64,000 nt of DNA from Pseudomonas sp. ICMP22404 (GCF_006227205.1 NZ_VCNG01000004.1:434001-498000); one strand, 5' to 3'; shown: positions 44,848-55,076, counted from the stretch's first letter. Notes: a model not told the origin generated them from the sequence alone. Program-made: numbers and translations.

Positions 44848-45807
44848 TCAGGCCGCTTCGGTGCGCTGCACACCCAGCAAATGGCCCACGGCATCGAGCT
44901 CGGTTTCCCGACGCAGCGCGGTAAACAGCTCGACCGCTTCAGGATAATTGCGGGTCAGCATCGCCAGCCACTGCTTCAACCGTCCGGGCGCCTGACGCGG
45001 CGTCAGCTGTTCGACCACTTGTACCCAGAAATCCTGGAGCATCGGTTGCAGCTCTGCCCAGGACATCTGCACCACCTCTTCACCAGCGCGGGCGGCGGCG
45101 ATCTGTCGGGCCAGGTCCGGACGGGAAACGAGGCCACGACCGAGCATGATGTCCTCTACGCCGCTGATTTCACGGCAACGCCGCCAATCCTCGACGCTCC
45201 AGATATCCCCATTGGCGAACACCGGCACCTTGACCACTTCCTGCACCCGGGGGATCCACTCCCAATGGGCCGGCGGCTTGTAGCCGTCAGTCTTGGTCCG
45301 CGCGTGCACCACGATGTGCGCCGCCCCGCCTTCGGCCAGCGCCGTGGCGCAGACCAGCGCACCGTCCGGACTGTCGAAGCCCAGGCGCATCTTGGCGGTG
45401 ACCGGAATGTGCTTTGGCACCGCGCGACGGACATGTTCGACGATTTCGTTGAGCAGCTCCGGCTCCTTGAGCAATACCGCGCCGCCCCTGGACTTGTTCA
45501 CCGTCTTGGCCGGGCAGCCGAAATTCAGGTCAACGACTTCCGAACCCAACTCACAGGCCAACGCAGCGTTTTCCGCCAGGCACACCGGGTCGGAGCCCAG
45601 CAACTGCACCCTCAGCGGCACGCCGGCGGCGGTCCGGGCGCCGGTCAGCAGCTCCGGGGCGAGCTTGTGGAAGTAGGCCGGCGTGAGCAGGCGGTCATTG
45701 ACGCGGATGAACTCGGTCACACACCAGTCGATACCACCGACGCGTGTCAGGACGTCCCGCAGGATGTTGTCGACCAACCCCTCCATGGGCGCCAGGGCAA
45801 TTTGCAT
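44848..45807 (-). CDS. dusC: tRNA-dihydrouridine synthase C
   Basis: A 319-residue FMN enzyme that reduces uridine 16 of t[28 protein letters not shown] (start), the catalytic Cys in [20 protein letters not shown], and [13 protein letters not shown] are DusC-type features. The ATG at 45,807 is used although no strong ribosome binding site is seen. It stands alone on the minus strand. Confidence 0.92.
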   Translation of the reverse strand: MQIALAPMEGLVDNILRDVLTRVGGIDWCVTEFIRVNDRLLTPAYFHKLAPELLTGARTAAGVPLRVQLLGSDPVCLAENAALACELGSEVVDLNFGCPAKTVNKSRGGAVLLKEPELLNEIVEHVRRAVPKHIPVTAKMRLGFDSPDGALVCATALAEGGAAHIVVHARTKTDGYKPPAHWEWIPRVQEVVKVPVFANGDIWSVEDWRRCREISGVEDIMLGRGLVSRPDLARQIAAARAGEEVVQMSWAELQPMLQDFWVQVVEQLTPRQAPGRLKQWLAMLTRNYPEAVELFTALRRETELDAVGHLLGVQRTEAA

Positions 45808-45854
45808 GGGAAAACGCACTCAACGAAAAAACGTGCGGCAGTTTACCGGATTCT

Positions 45855-46012
45855 GTGGGACCAAGCGTGCTTGCGATAGTGGTGGGTCAGTTTGCAGTGT
45901 GCTGGATGTACCTCCGCCATCGCGAGCAGGCTCGCTCCCACAGGGGGCTATGGATGGCCGCCATGGGTCTGCTGGCCTAGGCCGATGTGGGAGCGAGCCT
46001 GCTCGCGATAGC
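45855..46012. repeat. REP cluster between dusC and thioesterase gene
   Basis: A degenerate copy (about 45,855-45,893) and an inverted pair at 45,917-45,943 and 45,986-46,012 of the TGTGGGAGCGAGC type. Confidence 0.8.
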
Positions 46013-46018
46013 GGTGGA

Positions 46019-46477
46019 TCAGTTGGCGAGAATGCTGGATGTACCATGAGCCGCGAGCGCCGGGCCGTAGCCTTCGATGAACTCCGGCGGCATGCGCTTG
46101 GGCTTGCCGGTGGAGAGCTCAATGCAGACGAATGTGGTCTGCGCCCGCAGCACGGTGGTGTTGTCGCTGGGGCGGATCAGCTGGAAATGCCGGGTCATCT
46201 TCAGTCGCTGGTCCCAGTCGACGATCCAGGTGGCCAGCTGCAGTTCGTCGCCTTCGTAGGCAGCCGCCAGGTAATCGATTTCATGACGCACCACGGCCAT
46301 CGCCCGGTCCAGTCGGCGGTACTCCGCCAGGTCCAGCCCCAGGCGCTGGGAATGGCGCCAGGCACAGCGTTCGAGCCAGGAGACGTAGACGGCGTTGTTG
46401 GCGTGGCCCAGCCCGTCGATGTCTTCGGCGGCTACTTGAAGATCCATGATGAACGGTGTTGCCCGATCCCAGCCCAT
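46019..46477 (-). CDS. Acyl-CoA thioesterase (hot-dog fold, YbgC/4-HBT-like)
   Basis: A 152-residue protein of the hot-dog fold. EDIDGLGHANNAVYVSWLERCAWRH carries the conserved Asp-Xaa-Xaa-Gly-His-Xaa-Asn-Asn block of the 4-hydroxybenzoyl-CoA thioesterase family. It would hydrolyse an acyl-CoA; the chain length is unknown. I use the ATG at 46,477 with GAGAGGGGC upstream; the longer frame overlaps the hydrolase gene and is a shadow. Confidence 0.85.
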   Translation of the reverse strand: MGWDRATPFIMDLQVAAEDIDGLGHANNAVYVSWLERCAWRHSQRLGLDLAEYRRLDRAMAVVRHEIDYLAAAYEGDELQLATWIVDWDQRLKMTRHFQLIRPSDNTTVLRAQTTFVCIELSTGKPKRMPPEFIEGYGPALAAHGTSSILAN

Positions 46478-46521
46478 GCCCCTCTCCCGATCGATGTGAA
46501 TCGGGGCAGTGTACCCGATCC

Positions 46522-46615
46522 CTGTGGGAGCCGGGCTGGCCCGCGATGGCGGCGGGTCAAACTGCATCAATGTCGAATATACCGACGCGATCGCGGGCCA
46601 GCCCAGCCCCCACAA
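46522..46615. repeat. REP pair between thioesterase and hydrolase genes
   Basis: A variant of the motif with CCGGGCTGGCCCGCGAT, 46,522-46,546, and the inverse 46,589-46,615. The CGAG is replaced by CCGG, a drifted copy whose hairpin pairing is kept. Confidence 0.75.
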
Positions 46616-46616
46616 C

Positions 46617-47450
46617 TCAGGCCGATTGCCGTGCCTGCAGATTGCGCCCGGCCAGCAGCGATAACACGCCATCGATGACACGGGGATCGGCCAGCACCCG
46701 CTGGTGCCCGCCCTGGGGCAAGCGCAGCAGGCGGCTGTCAAACCAGGCCTCATGAATCAACTGCGACTCGTTGACCGAGACGGAGGTGTCGTCCTCGGCG
46801 TGGACGATCAACCCCGGCACATCCAGCTGATAATGCGCGACGTCCAGCTTCGAGGCGCGCATGCCCACGTCCTTTTCCACCTGACGAATGAACGCCGAAC
46901 GCGCCTGGGGTGGCAGGCCCACCAGCCGGGCGAAGCCACGCAGCACCCCAAGAATGCGTGCGGGTGCGGCGATGCTGACCAGGGTCTCGGTGCGCAACCC
47001 CAACTGGACCGCGAGCATGGCACTGGCCCCGCCCATGGAATGCCCGATCACCGCTTGCAGCGGCGGCAGTTCCGCAGCGGCCTCGAGCATCGCCCTGGCG
47101 AACGACAGGAGATTCGCCTCACGGCCAGGTGAGCGGCCATGGGCCGGGCCGTCCAGTGACACCACCGTGTAACCGGCGCCCACCAGCGCCGTAATCAAAG
47201 CGGCGAACTGCGTAGGCCGCCCTTCCCAACCATGCATCATCAAGACGGTCGGGCCTTTGCCCCAGCGCAGGGCCGAAAGACCGAAGCGCAAGGTGATGCG
47301 CTCGGAGCTTGCCAGCAATGGCAATTCCCAGTCCCGTGGTGGCAGGTTCCGGGGATGCATGAACAGCGCGCGCATTTTCCTTGCCACCAAACGCGGAGCC
47401 ACCCGACCCAGCGTGCCATTGACGCCACGAATCCAGCTCAATCTGTCCAT
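46617..47450 (-). CDS. Alpha/beta hydrolase
   Basis: A 277-residue hydrolase. The nucleophile elbow is GHSMGGASAML (Ser about 138), the acid Asp is in VHAEDDTSVSV (about 219), and the His in GGHQRVL (about 250). The HGWEGRPTQF oxyanion stretch is near residue 73. It is an esterase or thioesterase-like enzyme of unknown substrate. It lies 29 bases after a TetR regulator in transcription order, so they probably form an operon. Confidence 0.85.
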   Translation of the reverse strand: MDRLSWIRGVNGTLGRVAPRLVARKMRALFMHPRNLPPRDWELPLLASSERITLRFGLSALRWGKGPTVLMMHGWEGRPTQFAALITALVGAGYTVVSLDGPAHGRSPGREANLLSFARAMLEAAAELPPLQAVIGHSMGGASAMLAVQLGLRTETLVSIAAPARILGVLRGFARLVGLPPQARSAFIRQVEKDVGMRASKLDVAHYQLDVPGLIVHAEDDTSVSVNESQLIHEAWFDSRLLRLPQGGHQRVLADPRVIDGVLSLLAGRNLQARQSA

Positions 47451-47479
47451 CGCTCTTCTCCCACGGCTTGCGCCTTAGC

Positions 47480-48019
47480 TCACCGCACCGCAGATTTGGC
47501 GGCGCGCAGCACACGATCCGATAACTCCCCCGGCCCCAACGCCCTTGCCAGGGCCAGGCCACCGACCATCAAGGCAATGTCGGCGAGAGCCTTGTCGGCG
47601 TCTTCCGGGCTGGCCGCCAATTGCGCGGTCATTAATTCGATGTGTTCGTTGAGCACTTCACGAAACGGATCCGGCAGCCGTCCCAACTCACCGATCGATG
47701 CCGGGATCGGACAGGCGTTCTCAGTGGAGTCCCGATGCTTGCGCGACAGGTAGAACGCCGCCACCAGGGCGCGTCGCTCTTCGCCGGTCAGTTCGGCATC
47801 CATGTCGGCGATCAGGCCGCGACGCCGGCTGAGCAGTTGCTTGAAAGCCTCCAGCATCAACGCATCCTTGCTCTCGAAATGGGCGTAGAAGCCGCCCACC
47901 GTCAGCCCGGCCGCGCCCATGACCTCGCCCACGCTCGGCTCGGCCGGACCACGCTGAATCAGCGCATCGCTGGCGGCCTTGATAATGCGTTCACGGGTCT
48001 GTGCTTTTTTATCGCTCAT
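47480..48019 (-). CDS. TetR-family regulator of the hydrolase operon
   Basis: A 179-residue TetR protein: HTH in TRERIIKAASDALIQRGPAEPSVGEVMGAAGLTVGGFYAHFESKDAL (about 8-54). The all-helical C-terminal ligand domain is of normal size. A 20-bp palindrome at 48,031-48,050 lies just before its ribosome binding site (GGAGG), so it likely represses itself and the downstream alpha/beta hydrolase gene. Confidence 0.88.
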   Translation of the reverse strand: MSDKKAQTRERIIKAASDALIQRGPAEPSVGEVMGAAGLTVGGFYAHFESKDALMLEAFKQLLSRRRGLIADMDAELTGEERRALVAAFYLSRKHRDSTENACPIPASIGELGRLPDPFREVLNEHIELMTAQLAASPEDADKALADIALMVGGLALARALGPGELSDRVLRAAKSAVR

Positions 48020-48030
48020 CGTCGCCTCCG

Positions 48031-48050
48031 AATATTACGATCACAATATT
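48031..48050. promoter_or_regulatory. Palindromic operator of TetR gene
   Basis: AATATTACGATCACAATATT: AATATT arms around a GATC centre, with two mismatched pairs. It overlaps the -10 side and abuts the ribosome binding site of the gene at 48,019. Confidence 0.65.
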
Positions 48051-48145
48051 ATCAACATAATAATTTTCCGCAAGCAGAAACTCAGTCCACTGGTCAGCAG
48101 TGTCTTTTCGAGGATAGGAGAATTGGCTGAACGCCAGACAAACAA

Positions 48146-48175
48146 AAGGGCCATTCAAGAATTGAATGACCCTTA
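48146..48175 (-). terminator. Terminator of tRNA Ala/Glu operon
   Basis: AAGGGCCATTCAA and TTGAATGACCCTT with a GAA loop, one mismatch. On the minus strand TTTTGTTT follows. Confidence 0.8.
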
Positions 48176-48200
48176 TAAAATCCCGCAGAGCGGGTAATCG

Positions 48201-48276
48201 TGGCGTCCCCTAGGGGACTCGAACCCCTGTTACCGCCGTGAAAGGGCGGTGTCCTAGGCCACTAGACGAAGGGGAC
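48201..48276 (-). tRNA. tRNA-Glu (anticodon TTC), copy 1
   Basis: A 76-base tRNA: acceptor GTCCCCT/AGGGGAC, encoded GCCA, anticodon loop CTTTCAC. Same sequence as at 48,482. Confidence 0.95.
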
Positions 48277-48352
48277 ACAAACCTTCTTGCTTGATCAGTG
48301 CTGAGTACTGATCGATTCAAGGCCGGTGTGGCCAGACCTTGAACCTGACGAT

Positions 48353-48428
<76 letters not shown>

Positions 48429-48481
48429 AGATTTTTCGCCTCGCGGCGGAGCGACATTTTGCAACATCGCTTCTGTAAAAC

Positions 48482-48557
48482 TGGCGTCCCCTAGGGGACT
48501 CGAACCCCTGTTACCGCCGTGAAAGGGCGGTGTCCTAGGCCACTAGACGAAGGGGAC
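48482..48557 (-). tRNA. tRNA-Glu (anticodon TTC), copy 2
   Basis: Identical to copy 1; part of a tandem duplication of the Ala-Glu unit with similar spacers. Confidence 0.95.
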
Positions 48558-48635
48558 GCAAACCCTTCTAACTGCTGATCAACGCTGAGTGTTGATCGCT
48601 TCAAGGCCGGTGTGGCCAGGCCTTGAAGTGTAAAT

Positions 48636-48711
<76 letters not shown>

Positions 48712-48732
48712 TCATCGCTGAGGACGGGGCGA

Positions 48733-48761
48733 ATCTTAAGGGCGTATCGGAGGGCTGTCAA
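48733..48761 (-). promoter_or_regulatory. Sigma-70 promoter of the tRNA Ala/Glu array
   Basis: On the minus strand TTGACA (48,756-48,761) and TAAGAT (48,733-48,738), 17 bases spacing, preceded by an AT-rich UP-like element and followed by a GC-rich discriminator. Confidence 0.85.
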
Positions 48762-48818
48762 ATTTATTTTCAACAAATTTGAAAATTTTTTGCCGGGATA
48801 ACAACCACTTACCGACAA

Positions 48819-48836
48819 ACCCCGGAAAACCGGGGT
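48819..48836 (-). terminator. Hairpin after gltX
   Basis: ACCCCGG, AAAA loop, CCGGGGT, with a short T-tail on the minus strand, located 22 bases past the gltX stop. Confidence 0.7.
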
Positions 48837-48857
48837 ATGCCCTGCCCTAACGACCGC

Positions 48858-50339
48858 TTAGGCAATCGCGCCCAGCAGTTTTTCCCACTCCTTGTTTTCC
48901 TTCTTCGACACGCCACCGAGCAGATCGATGGCCTGGCGCAGGCGGAAGCGGGTCAGGTCCGGCCCCAGGATTTCCATTGCATCAAGCACCGACACCGAGC
49001 TGGCCTGGCCGGTAATGGCGGCGAACATCAGCGGCATGGCGTCACGCAATTTCAGCTCCAGGGATTCGACCACCGCCTGGATAGTCGCGGTGATGCTGTC
49101 CTTTTCCCATTGGCGCAGGCTTTCGAGCTTCCACAGGATCAGTTGCATCAGCTGGCGCACCTGATCGCCCGAGAGCTTCTTGGACTCGAACAGCTTCGCA
49201 TCCGGCGTCACGCCGCCGGCAAAGAAGAAGCCGGCCAGCGGCGCGATCTGGCTGAACGTCTCCACCCTGCCCTGCACGTGGGGAGCGATCTTCATCATGT
49301 ACTCGGGGTTCAATGCCCACTTCTGCACGCGTGCGGCGAACTCTTCCACCGGCAGGTCGCGCAGCCACTGGCCGTTGAGCCAGGACAGCTTCTCGATATC
49401 GAAGATCGGACCGCCCAGGGACACCCGCGACAGGTCGAAATGCTCGACCATTTCCTGCAGCGAGAACTTCTCGCGCTCGTCCGGCATCGACCAGCCCATG
49501 CGGCCCAGGTAGTTGAGCATCGCCTCGGGCATGAAGCCCATGCGCTCGTAGAACGTCACCGAGGTCGGGTTCTTGCGCTTGGACAGTTTGCTCTTGTCCG
49601 GGTTACGCAGCAGCGGCATGTAGCACAACTGCGGTTGCTCCCAACCGAAGTATTCGTAGAGCAGGATCAGTTTTGGCGCCGATGGCAGCCACTCTTCACC
49701 ACGCAGTACATGGGTGATGCCCATCAGGTGATCGTCGACCACGTTCGCCAGGAAGTACGTCGGCAAGCCGTCGGTCTTCATCAGCACCTGCATGTCCATG
49801 CGATCCCACGGGATCTCGACATCGCCACGCAGCATGTCCGGCACCACGCAGACGCCTTCGCTCGGCACCTTCATGCGGATCACATGGGGTTCGCCAGCAG
49901 CCAGGCGACGGGCGACTTCTTCCTTGGACAGCAGCAACGCGCGGCCGTCGTAGCGTGGGGTTTCGCCACGAGCCATCTGCTCGGCGCGCATCTGGTCCAG
50001 CTCTTCAGCGGTGCAGAAGCATGGGAACGCGTGCCCCATGTCCACCAGTTGCTGGCAATACTGCTTGTAGATATCGCCACGCTCGCTCTGCCGATACGGG
50101 CCGTGCGGCCCGCCAACGTCCGGGCCCTCACTCCAGTCGATGCCGAGCCAGCGCAGGGCGTCGAAAATCTGCTGTTCGGACTCGCGCGTCGAACGCAACT
50201 GGTCGGTGTCCTCGATCCGCAGGATGAACTCACCGCCGTGCTGCTTGGCAAAGCAATAGTTGAACAAAGCGATGTAAGCGGTGCCGACATGGGGATCGCC
50301 AGTGGGCGAAGGCGCGATGCGGGTACGGACGGTGGTCAT
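48858..50339 (-). CDS. gltX: Glutamate--tRNA ligase
   Basis: A 493-residue class I synthetase that charges tRNA-Glu. The HIGH-like [11 protein letters not shown] (about 11-20) and KMSKS-like [10 protein letters not shown] (about 239) are present. Start at the ATG at 50,339 ([12 protein letters not shown]). It lies just upstream of the tRNA-Ala/Glu array on the same strand, the natural partner, though the tRNA array has its own promoter. Confidence 0.97.
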   Translation of the reverse strand: MTTVRTRIAPSPTGDPHVGTAYIALFNYCFAKQHGGEFILRIEDTDQLRSTRESEQQIFDALRWLGIDWSEGPDVGGPHGPYRQSERGDIYKQYCQQLVDMGHAFPCFCTAEELDQMRAEQMARGETPRYDGRALLLSKEEVARRLAAGEPHVIRMKVPSEGVCVVPDMLRGDVEIPWDRMDMQVLMKTDGLPTYFLANVVDDHLMGITHVLRGEEWLPSAPKLILLYEYFGWEQPQLCYMPLLRNPDKSKLSKRKNPTSVTFYERMGFMPEAMLNYLGRMGWSMPDEREKFSLQEMVEHFDLSRVSLGGPIFDIEKLSWLNGQWLRDLPVEEFAARVQKWALNPEYMMKIAPHVQGRVETFSQIAPLAGFFFAGGVTPDAKLFESKKLSGDQVRQLMQLILWKLESLRQWEKDSITATIQAVVESLELKLRDAMPLMFAAITGQASSVSVLDAMEILGPDLTRFRLRQAIDLLGGVSKKENKEWEKLLGAIA

Positions 50340-50457
50340 GGCATGTCTCGGAAAGAAGGTAAAAGCGAAGATCAAACAAGAGGCGAATGGTAGCAGGCGA
50401 TGGTAGGCGGGCTCCAGTCAAAGGGATTTGTGCATCTGTCAGACCGCGTCGTCCTCA

Positions 50458-50532
50458 ATCGCGAGCAGGCTCGCTCCCACACTGGACTTGTGGCGTTCAC
50501 AAATCCCTGTGGGAGCGAGCCTGCTCGCGATA
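50458..50532. repeat. REP pair between gltX and uvrB
   Basis: Inverted copies at 50,458-50,481 and 50,508-50,532. Confidence 0.85.
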
Positions 50533-50556
50533 AGGCCCTTAAGGCCACTGCAAAAC

Positions 50557-52572
50557 TCAGACAGTGAGCAAACGCTCGCGCAACTTGCCAATCTCGTCCC
50601 GCAACTGCGCCGCCGCCTCGAACTCCAGGTCTCTTGCCAGTTGGTACATCTTCTCTTCCAACTGACGGATGCGCTTGGTGATTTCGCTCGGTGAGCGCAG
50701 TTCCGCTTCGTAGCGGGCACTTTCTTCGGCGGCCTTGGCCATGCCCTTGCGCTTCTTGCTGCGCGAACCAGGCACGGTGGCACCTTCCATGATGTCGGCC
50801 ACGTCCTTGAACACCCCCTTGGGCGTGATGCCGTTGGCCAGGTTGAAGGCGATCTGCTTGTCACGACGGCGCTCGGTCTCGCCGATGGCCCGCTCCATGG
50901 AGCCGGTGATGCGGTCGGCATACAGGATCGCCCGACCGTTGAGGTTACGCGCCGCCCGACCGATGGTCTGGATCAGCGAACGCTCGGAACGCAGGAACCC
51001 TTCCTTGTCGGCGTCGAGGATCGCCACCAACGACACTTCCGGCATGTCCAGGCCTTCGCGCAGCAGGTTGATGCCCACCACCACGTCGAAGGTGCCCAGG
51101 CGCAGGTCGCGGATGATCTCGACCCGCTCCACCGTGTCGATGTCCGAGTGCAGGTACCGCACCCGCACGCCATGGTCGGCCAGGTAATCGGTGAGGTCCT
51201 CGGCCATGCGCTTGGTCAGGGTGGTCACCAGGACCCGCTCGTCGATGGCCACGCGCTTGTTGATTTCCGACAGCAGGTCGTCGACCTGGGTCAGCGCCGG
51301 GCGCACTTCGACCTGCGGGTCCACCAAGCCGGTCGGGCGCACCACCTGCTCGACCACGCGGCCGGCGTGCTCGGCCTCGTAGTTGCCGGGAGTGGCCGAG
51401 ACGAAGATGGTCTGCGGACTCACGCTTTCCCATTCATCGAAGCGCATCGGCCGGTTATCCAGCGCCGAAGGGAGGCGGAAACCGTATTCCACCAGGGTTT
51501 CCTTGCGGGACCGGTCGCCTTTGTACATCGCGCCGACCTGAGGCACGCTGACGTGGGATTCGTCGATGACCAGCAAGGCGTCGGCCGGCAGATAGTCGTA
51601 CAAGGTCGGTGGTGGCGCCCCCGCCGGGCGGCCCGACAGGTAGCGCGAGTAGTTTTCGATGCCGTTGCAGTAGCCCAGCTCGAGGATCATCTCCAGGTCG
51701 AACCGGGTCCGCTGCTCCAGGCGCTGGGCTTCCACCAGCTTGTTGTTCGAGCGCAGGTACTCCAGGCGCTCCTGGAGTTCGGCCTTGATACCGTCAATGG
51801 CATCCAGCAGGGTTTCCCGCGGCGTGACGTAATGGCTCTTGGGGTAGAAGGTGAAGCGCGGCAGCTTGCGGATCACCTCGCCGGTCAGCGGGTCGAACGC
51901 CGAAATGCTCTCCACCTCGTCATCGAACAGCTCGATGCGGATCGCCTCCAGGTCGGATTCCGCCGGATAGATGTCGATTACATCGCCGCGCACCCGGAAC
52001 GTCGCCCGGGCGAAGTCCATGTCGTTGCGGGTGTATTGCAGGTCCGCGAGACGGCGCAGCAAGGCACGCTGGTCGAGTTTGTCACCGCGATCCACGTGCA
52101 GCACCATCTTCAGGTACGTTTCCGGACTGCCCAGGCCATAGATGCACGACACCGTGGTGACGATGATCGCATCCTTGCGCTCGAGCAATGCCTTGGTCGC
52201 CGACAGCCGCATCTGTTCGATGTGATCGTTGATCGAGGCGTCCTTCTCGATGAAGGTGTCCGACGACGGCACGTAGGCTTCCGGCTGGTAATAGTCGTAG
52301 TACGAGACGAAATACTCCACCGCGTTGTTCGGGAAGAACGCCTTGAACTCACCATACAGCTGCGCCGCCAGGGTCTTGTTCGGTGCCAGCACTAGGGTCG
52401 GGCGCTGCACCTGGGCGATCACGTTGGCGATGCTGAAGGTCTTGCCTGAACCCGTCACACCGAGCAACGTCTGGTGGGCCAGCCCCGCCTCGATGCCTTC
52501 GACCATCAGGCGGATGGCTTCCGGCTGGTCGCCAGCGGGCTTGAATCGGGTGACTAGCTGGAATTCAGACAT
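50557..52572 (-). CDS. uvrB: UvrABC system protein B
   Basis: A 671-residue helicase-like subunit of nucleotide-excision repair. The Walker A is [15 protein letters not shown] (about 39), the beta-hairpin region starts [21 protein letters not shown], the DEAD-like box is [11 protein letters not shown], and the C-terminal UvrC-interacting coiled coil is [27 protein letters not shown]. Start at 52,572. No clear LexA box is seen in the upstream gap. Confidence 0.97.
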   Translation of the reverse strand: MSEFQLVTRFKPAGDQPEAIRLMVEGIEAGLAHQTLLGVTGSGKTFSIANVIAQVQRPTLVLAPNKTLAAQLYGEFKAFFPNNAVEYFVSYYDYYQPEAYVPSSDTFIEKDASINDHIEQMRLSATKALLERKDAIIVTTVSCIYGLGSPETYLKMVLHVDRGDKLDQRALLRRLADLQYTRNDMDFARATFRVRGDVIDIYPAESDLEAIRIELFDDEVESISAFDPLTGEVIRKLPRFTFYPKSHYVTPRETLLDAIDGIKAELQERLEYLRSNNKLVEAQRLEQRTRFDLEMILELGYCNGIENYSRYLSGRPAGAPPPTLYDYLPADALLVIDESHVSVPQVGAMYKGDRSRKETLVEYGFRLPSALDNRPMRFDEWESVSPQTIFVSATPGNYEAEHAGRVVEQVVRPTGLVDPQVEVRPALTQVDDLLSEINKRVAIDERVLVTTLTKRMAEDLTDYLADHGVRVRYLHSDIDTVERVEIIRDLRLGTFDVVVGINLLREGLDMPEVSLVAILDADKEGFLRSERSLIQTIGRAARNLNGRAILYADRITGSMERAIGETERRRDKQIAFNLANGITPKGVFKDVADIMEGATVPGSRSKKRKGMAKAAEESARYEAELRSPSEITKRIRQLEEKMYQLARDLEFEAAAQLRDEIGKLRERLLTV

Positions 52573-52904
52573 AACATAACCCCTGGGTTCACGCCTGTCG
52601 GCCAGGCGACGGGAATGAAGAAGACCGAAACGACTGATGTCGTCCGAGGAAAAAACTGGAATGCAGACAATGTGGAGGTGAATGCCTTCGCTTTCAAGAC
52701 GGACGTCCTACACGCCTTGGAGTCTTTGACGCGCCAAAGGGACTAACGGTCGAAAAAAATCGAAAATACTTACCGTAAAAACCGAATCGCCTGTCGCCCT
52801 GTCCGGTGATGGCCTCTATACTAGCTCCCCGTTTGTGCACCGCTCTAGTGCATCCGGCTGGAGCGCCACACGTCCCCTCACACTCCATTCAGAGCCGCGC
52901 ACTA
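52573..52904. other. Divergent intergenic region uvrB/aminotransferase
   Basis: 332 bases without a gene. A -10-like TATACT lies at 52,817-52,822 for the aminotransferase; a -35 is not clear. An AT-rich block at 52,750-52,785 may hold the uvrB promoter. No LexA CTGT-N8-ACAG was found. Confidence 0.4.
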
Positions 52905-54101
52905 ATGAGCCTGTTTTCCGCTGTCGAATTGGCACCCCGCGACCCAATCCTGGGCCTCAACGAAGCATTCAACGCTGACACCCGTACCGATAAGGTCAAC
53001 CTGGGCGTGGGTGTTTACTGCAATGAAGAGGGGCGCATTCCGCTTCTGCGCGCCGTTGTCGAAGCCGAGACGATTCGCGTGGCTCAGCACGTTTCCCGTG
53101 GCTACCTGCCCATCGACGGCATCGCGGCCTATGACCAGGCGGTCCAGACCCTGCTGTTCGGCAAGGACTCGCCACTGATCGCCTCCGGCCGCGTGATCAC
53201 CACCCAGGCCGTGGGCGGCACCGGCGCACTGAAGATCGGTGCCGACTTCCTCAAGCAACTGCTGCCTGACGCCGTCGTGGCCATCAGCGACCCGAGCTGG
53301 GAAAACCACCGCGCCCTGTTCGAAACCGCTGGTTTCCCGGTGCAGAACTACCGCTACTACGACGCCGCCACCCACGACGTGAACCGTACCGGCCTGCTGG
53401 AAGACCTCAACGCCCTGCCCGACCGCTCGATCGTTGTGCTGCACGCCTGCTGCCATAACCCGACCGGCGTGGACCTGAGCCCCGAGGACTGGAAAAACGT
53501 CCTGGCCGTGGTCAAGGCCAAGAACCATGTGCCGTTCCTGGACATGGCTTACCAGGGCTTTGGCGATGGCATCGACGAAGACGCCGCGGCCGTGCGCCTG
53601 TTCGCCGAATCGGGCCTGACCTTCTTTGCGTCCAGCTCGTTCTCCAAGTCGTTCTCCCTGTACGGCGAGCGCGTCGGCGCCCTGTCGATCGTCAGCGAAT
53701 CGAAGGAAGAAAGTGCTCGCGTGCTGTCCCAGGTCAAGCGCGTGATCCGCACCAACTACTCCAACCCGCCGACCCATGGCGCCAGCATCGTTGCCGCCGT
53801 GCTCAACAGCCCCGAGCTGCGGGCCCAGTGGGAAGCCGAACTGGCGGAAATGCGCTTGCGGATCCGTGGCATGCGCAACCAGATGGTGGACATGCTGGCC
53901 AAGGCCGCTCCACACCGGGATTTCAGCTTCGTCGCACGCCAGCGTGGGATGTTCTCCTATTCAGGCCTGACCGTTGAACAAGTGACGCGCCTGCGCAACG
54001 AGTTCGGCATCTATGCCCTGGACACCGGCCGCATCTGCGTGGCCGCGCTGAACCAGAGCAACATCGATGCGGTGACCAAGGCGATTGTTCAGGTGATCTG
54101 A
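52905..54101 (+). CDS. tyrB: Aromatic/aspartate aminotransferase (TyrB/AspC type)
   Basis: A 398-residue fold type I aminotransferase of the class I-alpha group (AspC/TyrB). The PLP Lys is in SSSFSKSFSLYGERVG, the carboxylate-binding Arg sites include TRTDKVNLGVGVY and a C-terminal TGRICVAALN. The family reacts with aspartate, tyrosine and phenylalanine; the choice between them cannot be fixed here. Start at the ATG at 52,905. It is followed by a REP-based terminator. Confidence 0.93.
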   Translation: MSLFSAVELAPRDPILGLNEAFNADTRTDKVNLGVGVYCNEEGRIPLLRAVVEAETIRVAQHVSRGYLPIDGIAAYDQAVQTLLFGKDSPLIASGRVITTQAVGGTGALKIGADFLKQLLPDAVVAISDPSWENHRALFETAGFPVQNYRYYDAATHDVNRTGLLEDLNALPDRSIVVLHACCHNPTGVDLSPEDWKNVLAVVKAKNHVPFLDMAYQGFGDGIDEDAAAVRLFAESGLTFFASSSFSKSFSLYGERVGALSIVSESKEESARVLSQVKRVIRTNYSNPPTHGASIVAAVLNSPELRAQWEAELAEMRLRIRGMRNQMVDMLAKAAPHRDFSFVARQRGMFSYSGLTVEQVTRLRNEFGIYALDTGRICVAALNQSNIDAVTKAIVQVI

Positions 54102-54116
54102 AAACCCGCATAAAAC

Positions 54117-54155
54117 CTGTGGGAGCGAGCAGGCTCGCTCCCACAGTCGTTTTTT
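54117..54155 (+). terminator. Terminator made of a single REP hairpin
   Basis: CTGTGGGAGCGAGC (54,117-54,130) and GCTCGCTCCCACAG (54,133-54,146), a perfect 14-bp stem, then TCG and six T. The hairpin is half of the usual REP unit, used as a transcription stop. Confidence 0.75.
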
Positions 54156-54243
54156 GCGGCATGATCCTTACTTGTGTGAAGCGGTAACAAGTGTTTGAGG
54201 GAAGCCCACGACCGCTTAAACACACCGCCCACCATCCAAAAGC

Positions 54244-54271
54244 TTGACTTCTCTTTTCCAATCAGTAACAT
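54244..54271 (+). promoter_or_regulatory. Promoter of tRNA-Asn
   Basis: TTGACT (54,244-54,249) and TAACAT (54,266-54,271), 16 bases spacing, with a short ACGCG discriminator before the tRNA. Confidence 0.6.
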
Positions 54272-54280
54272 ACGCGTCAT

Positions 54281-54356
<76 letters not shown>

Positions 54357-54368
54357 GACAGCAAGATC

Positions 54369-54402
54369 AAAAGCCCCTGGATCGAGAGATCCAGGGGCTT
54401 TT
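54369..54402 (+). terminator. Terminator after tRNA-Asn
   Basis: AAAAGCCCCTGGATC (54,369-54,383), GAGA loop, GATCCAGGGGCTTTT (54,388-54,402), then TT. Confidence 0.9.
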
Positions 54403-54601
54403 TTGTGGGCGAAAAACGTGCTGGAGGCCATATAAGGCCCACCAGCGTCGCTACCGGAACAATATTCCGGCGCCAAAAAGGCATTATGGTCTGAATCCTG
54501 CTTTGTTTTTCTTCAACCCGAGCTGTCACATGAGCGTCATGGCCGTGCCGCAAGCTGGCCCTGTCCGTCAACAACAGCTTCATAACAACAAGGACGAAGG
54601 T

Positions 54602-54796
54602 ATGCCCACGCAAAATCCCCACCGCATCGTCGGCCTGTGCACCTCTGGCAAGGTGTACAACGTGCTGACCGAGCTCAAGCACCTGGAAGGCCACCGCACT
54701 GCCAAGTTCCTTTCGTTGTTGACGGAAAACCTGGTGCGCAAGGGCGTGCTCAATGAACGGGAAGTGGTGCATATGCTCGATCTGGTCGTCGATTGA
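54602..54796 (+). CDS. Small conserved Pseudomonas protein (64 aa)
   Basis: Not assigned to a function. The ATG at 54,602 is used with AAGGA 7 bases upstream; an earlier in-frame ATG (54,530) would add residues without a clear ribosome binding site. The protein is helical, with GKVYNVLTELKHLEGHRTAKFLSLLTENLVRKGVLNEREVVHMLDLVVD as the core (about 16-64). No signal peptide. From memory, close relatives occur throughout Pseudomonas. Confidence 0.6.
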   Translation: MPTQNPHRIVGLCTSGKVYNVLTELKHLEGHRTAKFLSLLTENLVRKGVLNEREVVHMLDLVVD

Positions 54797-54884
54797 GCGG
54801 CATCGATTCCTACTATTGAAGCAGTTGATTTTCCCCCTTGCCGGCTGAGTCGTAAGGTAACCCCATCGATAGATGGAGGTTCCC

Positions 54885-55067
54885 ATGCTCAACATTCAAA
54901 TCATGTCTGTCATTGGCAGCGCCGTCCCCGCCGCACTCCGTGAACGTGGCCTGTTGGCTTGCTGGTACCTGGTCCAGGACGGCGTGACCATCAGCGGCCC
55001 GCTGACTTCCCTGCCCGCCGCCCAGGCCTTGTCGCAGCGCATCGGCACTTACATGCTGAGCGCCTGA
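54885..55067 (+). CDS. Small hypothetical protein (60 aa)
   Basis: Not recognised. The ATG at 54,885 is preceded by GGAGG 5 bases upstream. The product has a hydrophobic start (IQIMSVIGSAVPAALRERGLL) that may be a membrane-associated helix, then a WYLVQDGVTISGPLTSLPAAQAL stretch. Likely a single small domain. It follows the previous small gene by 88 bases on the same strand, so the two may be cotranscribed. Confidence 0.5.
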   Translation: MLNIQIMSVIGSAVPAALRERGLLACWYLVQDGVTISGPLTSLPAAQALSQRIGTYMLSA

Positions 55068-55076
55068 TAGGCGCAG

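Noticed and set aside
52573..52904. A LexA (SOS) box before uvrB
   Set aside because: I looked for CTGT, eight bases, ACAG in the gap and found no match; no claim of SOS control can be made.
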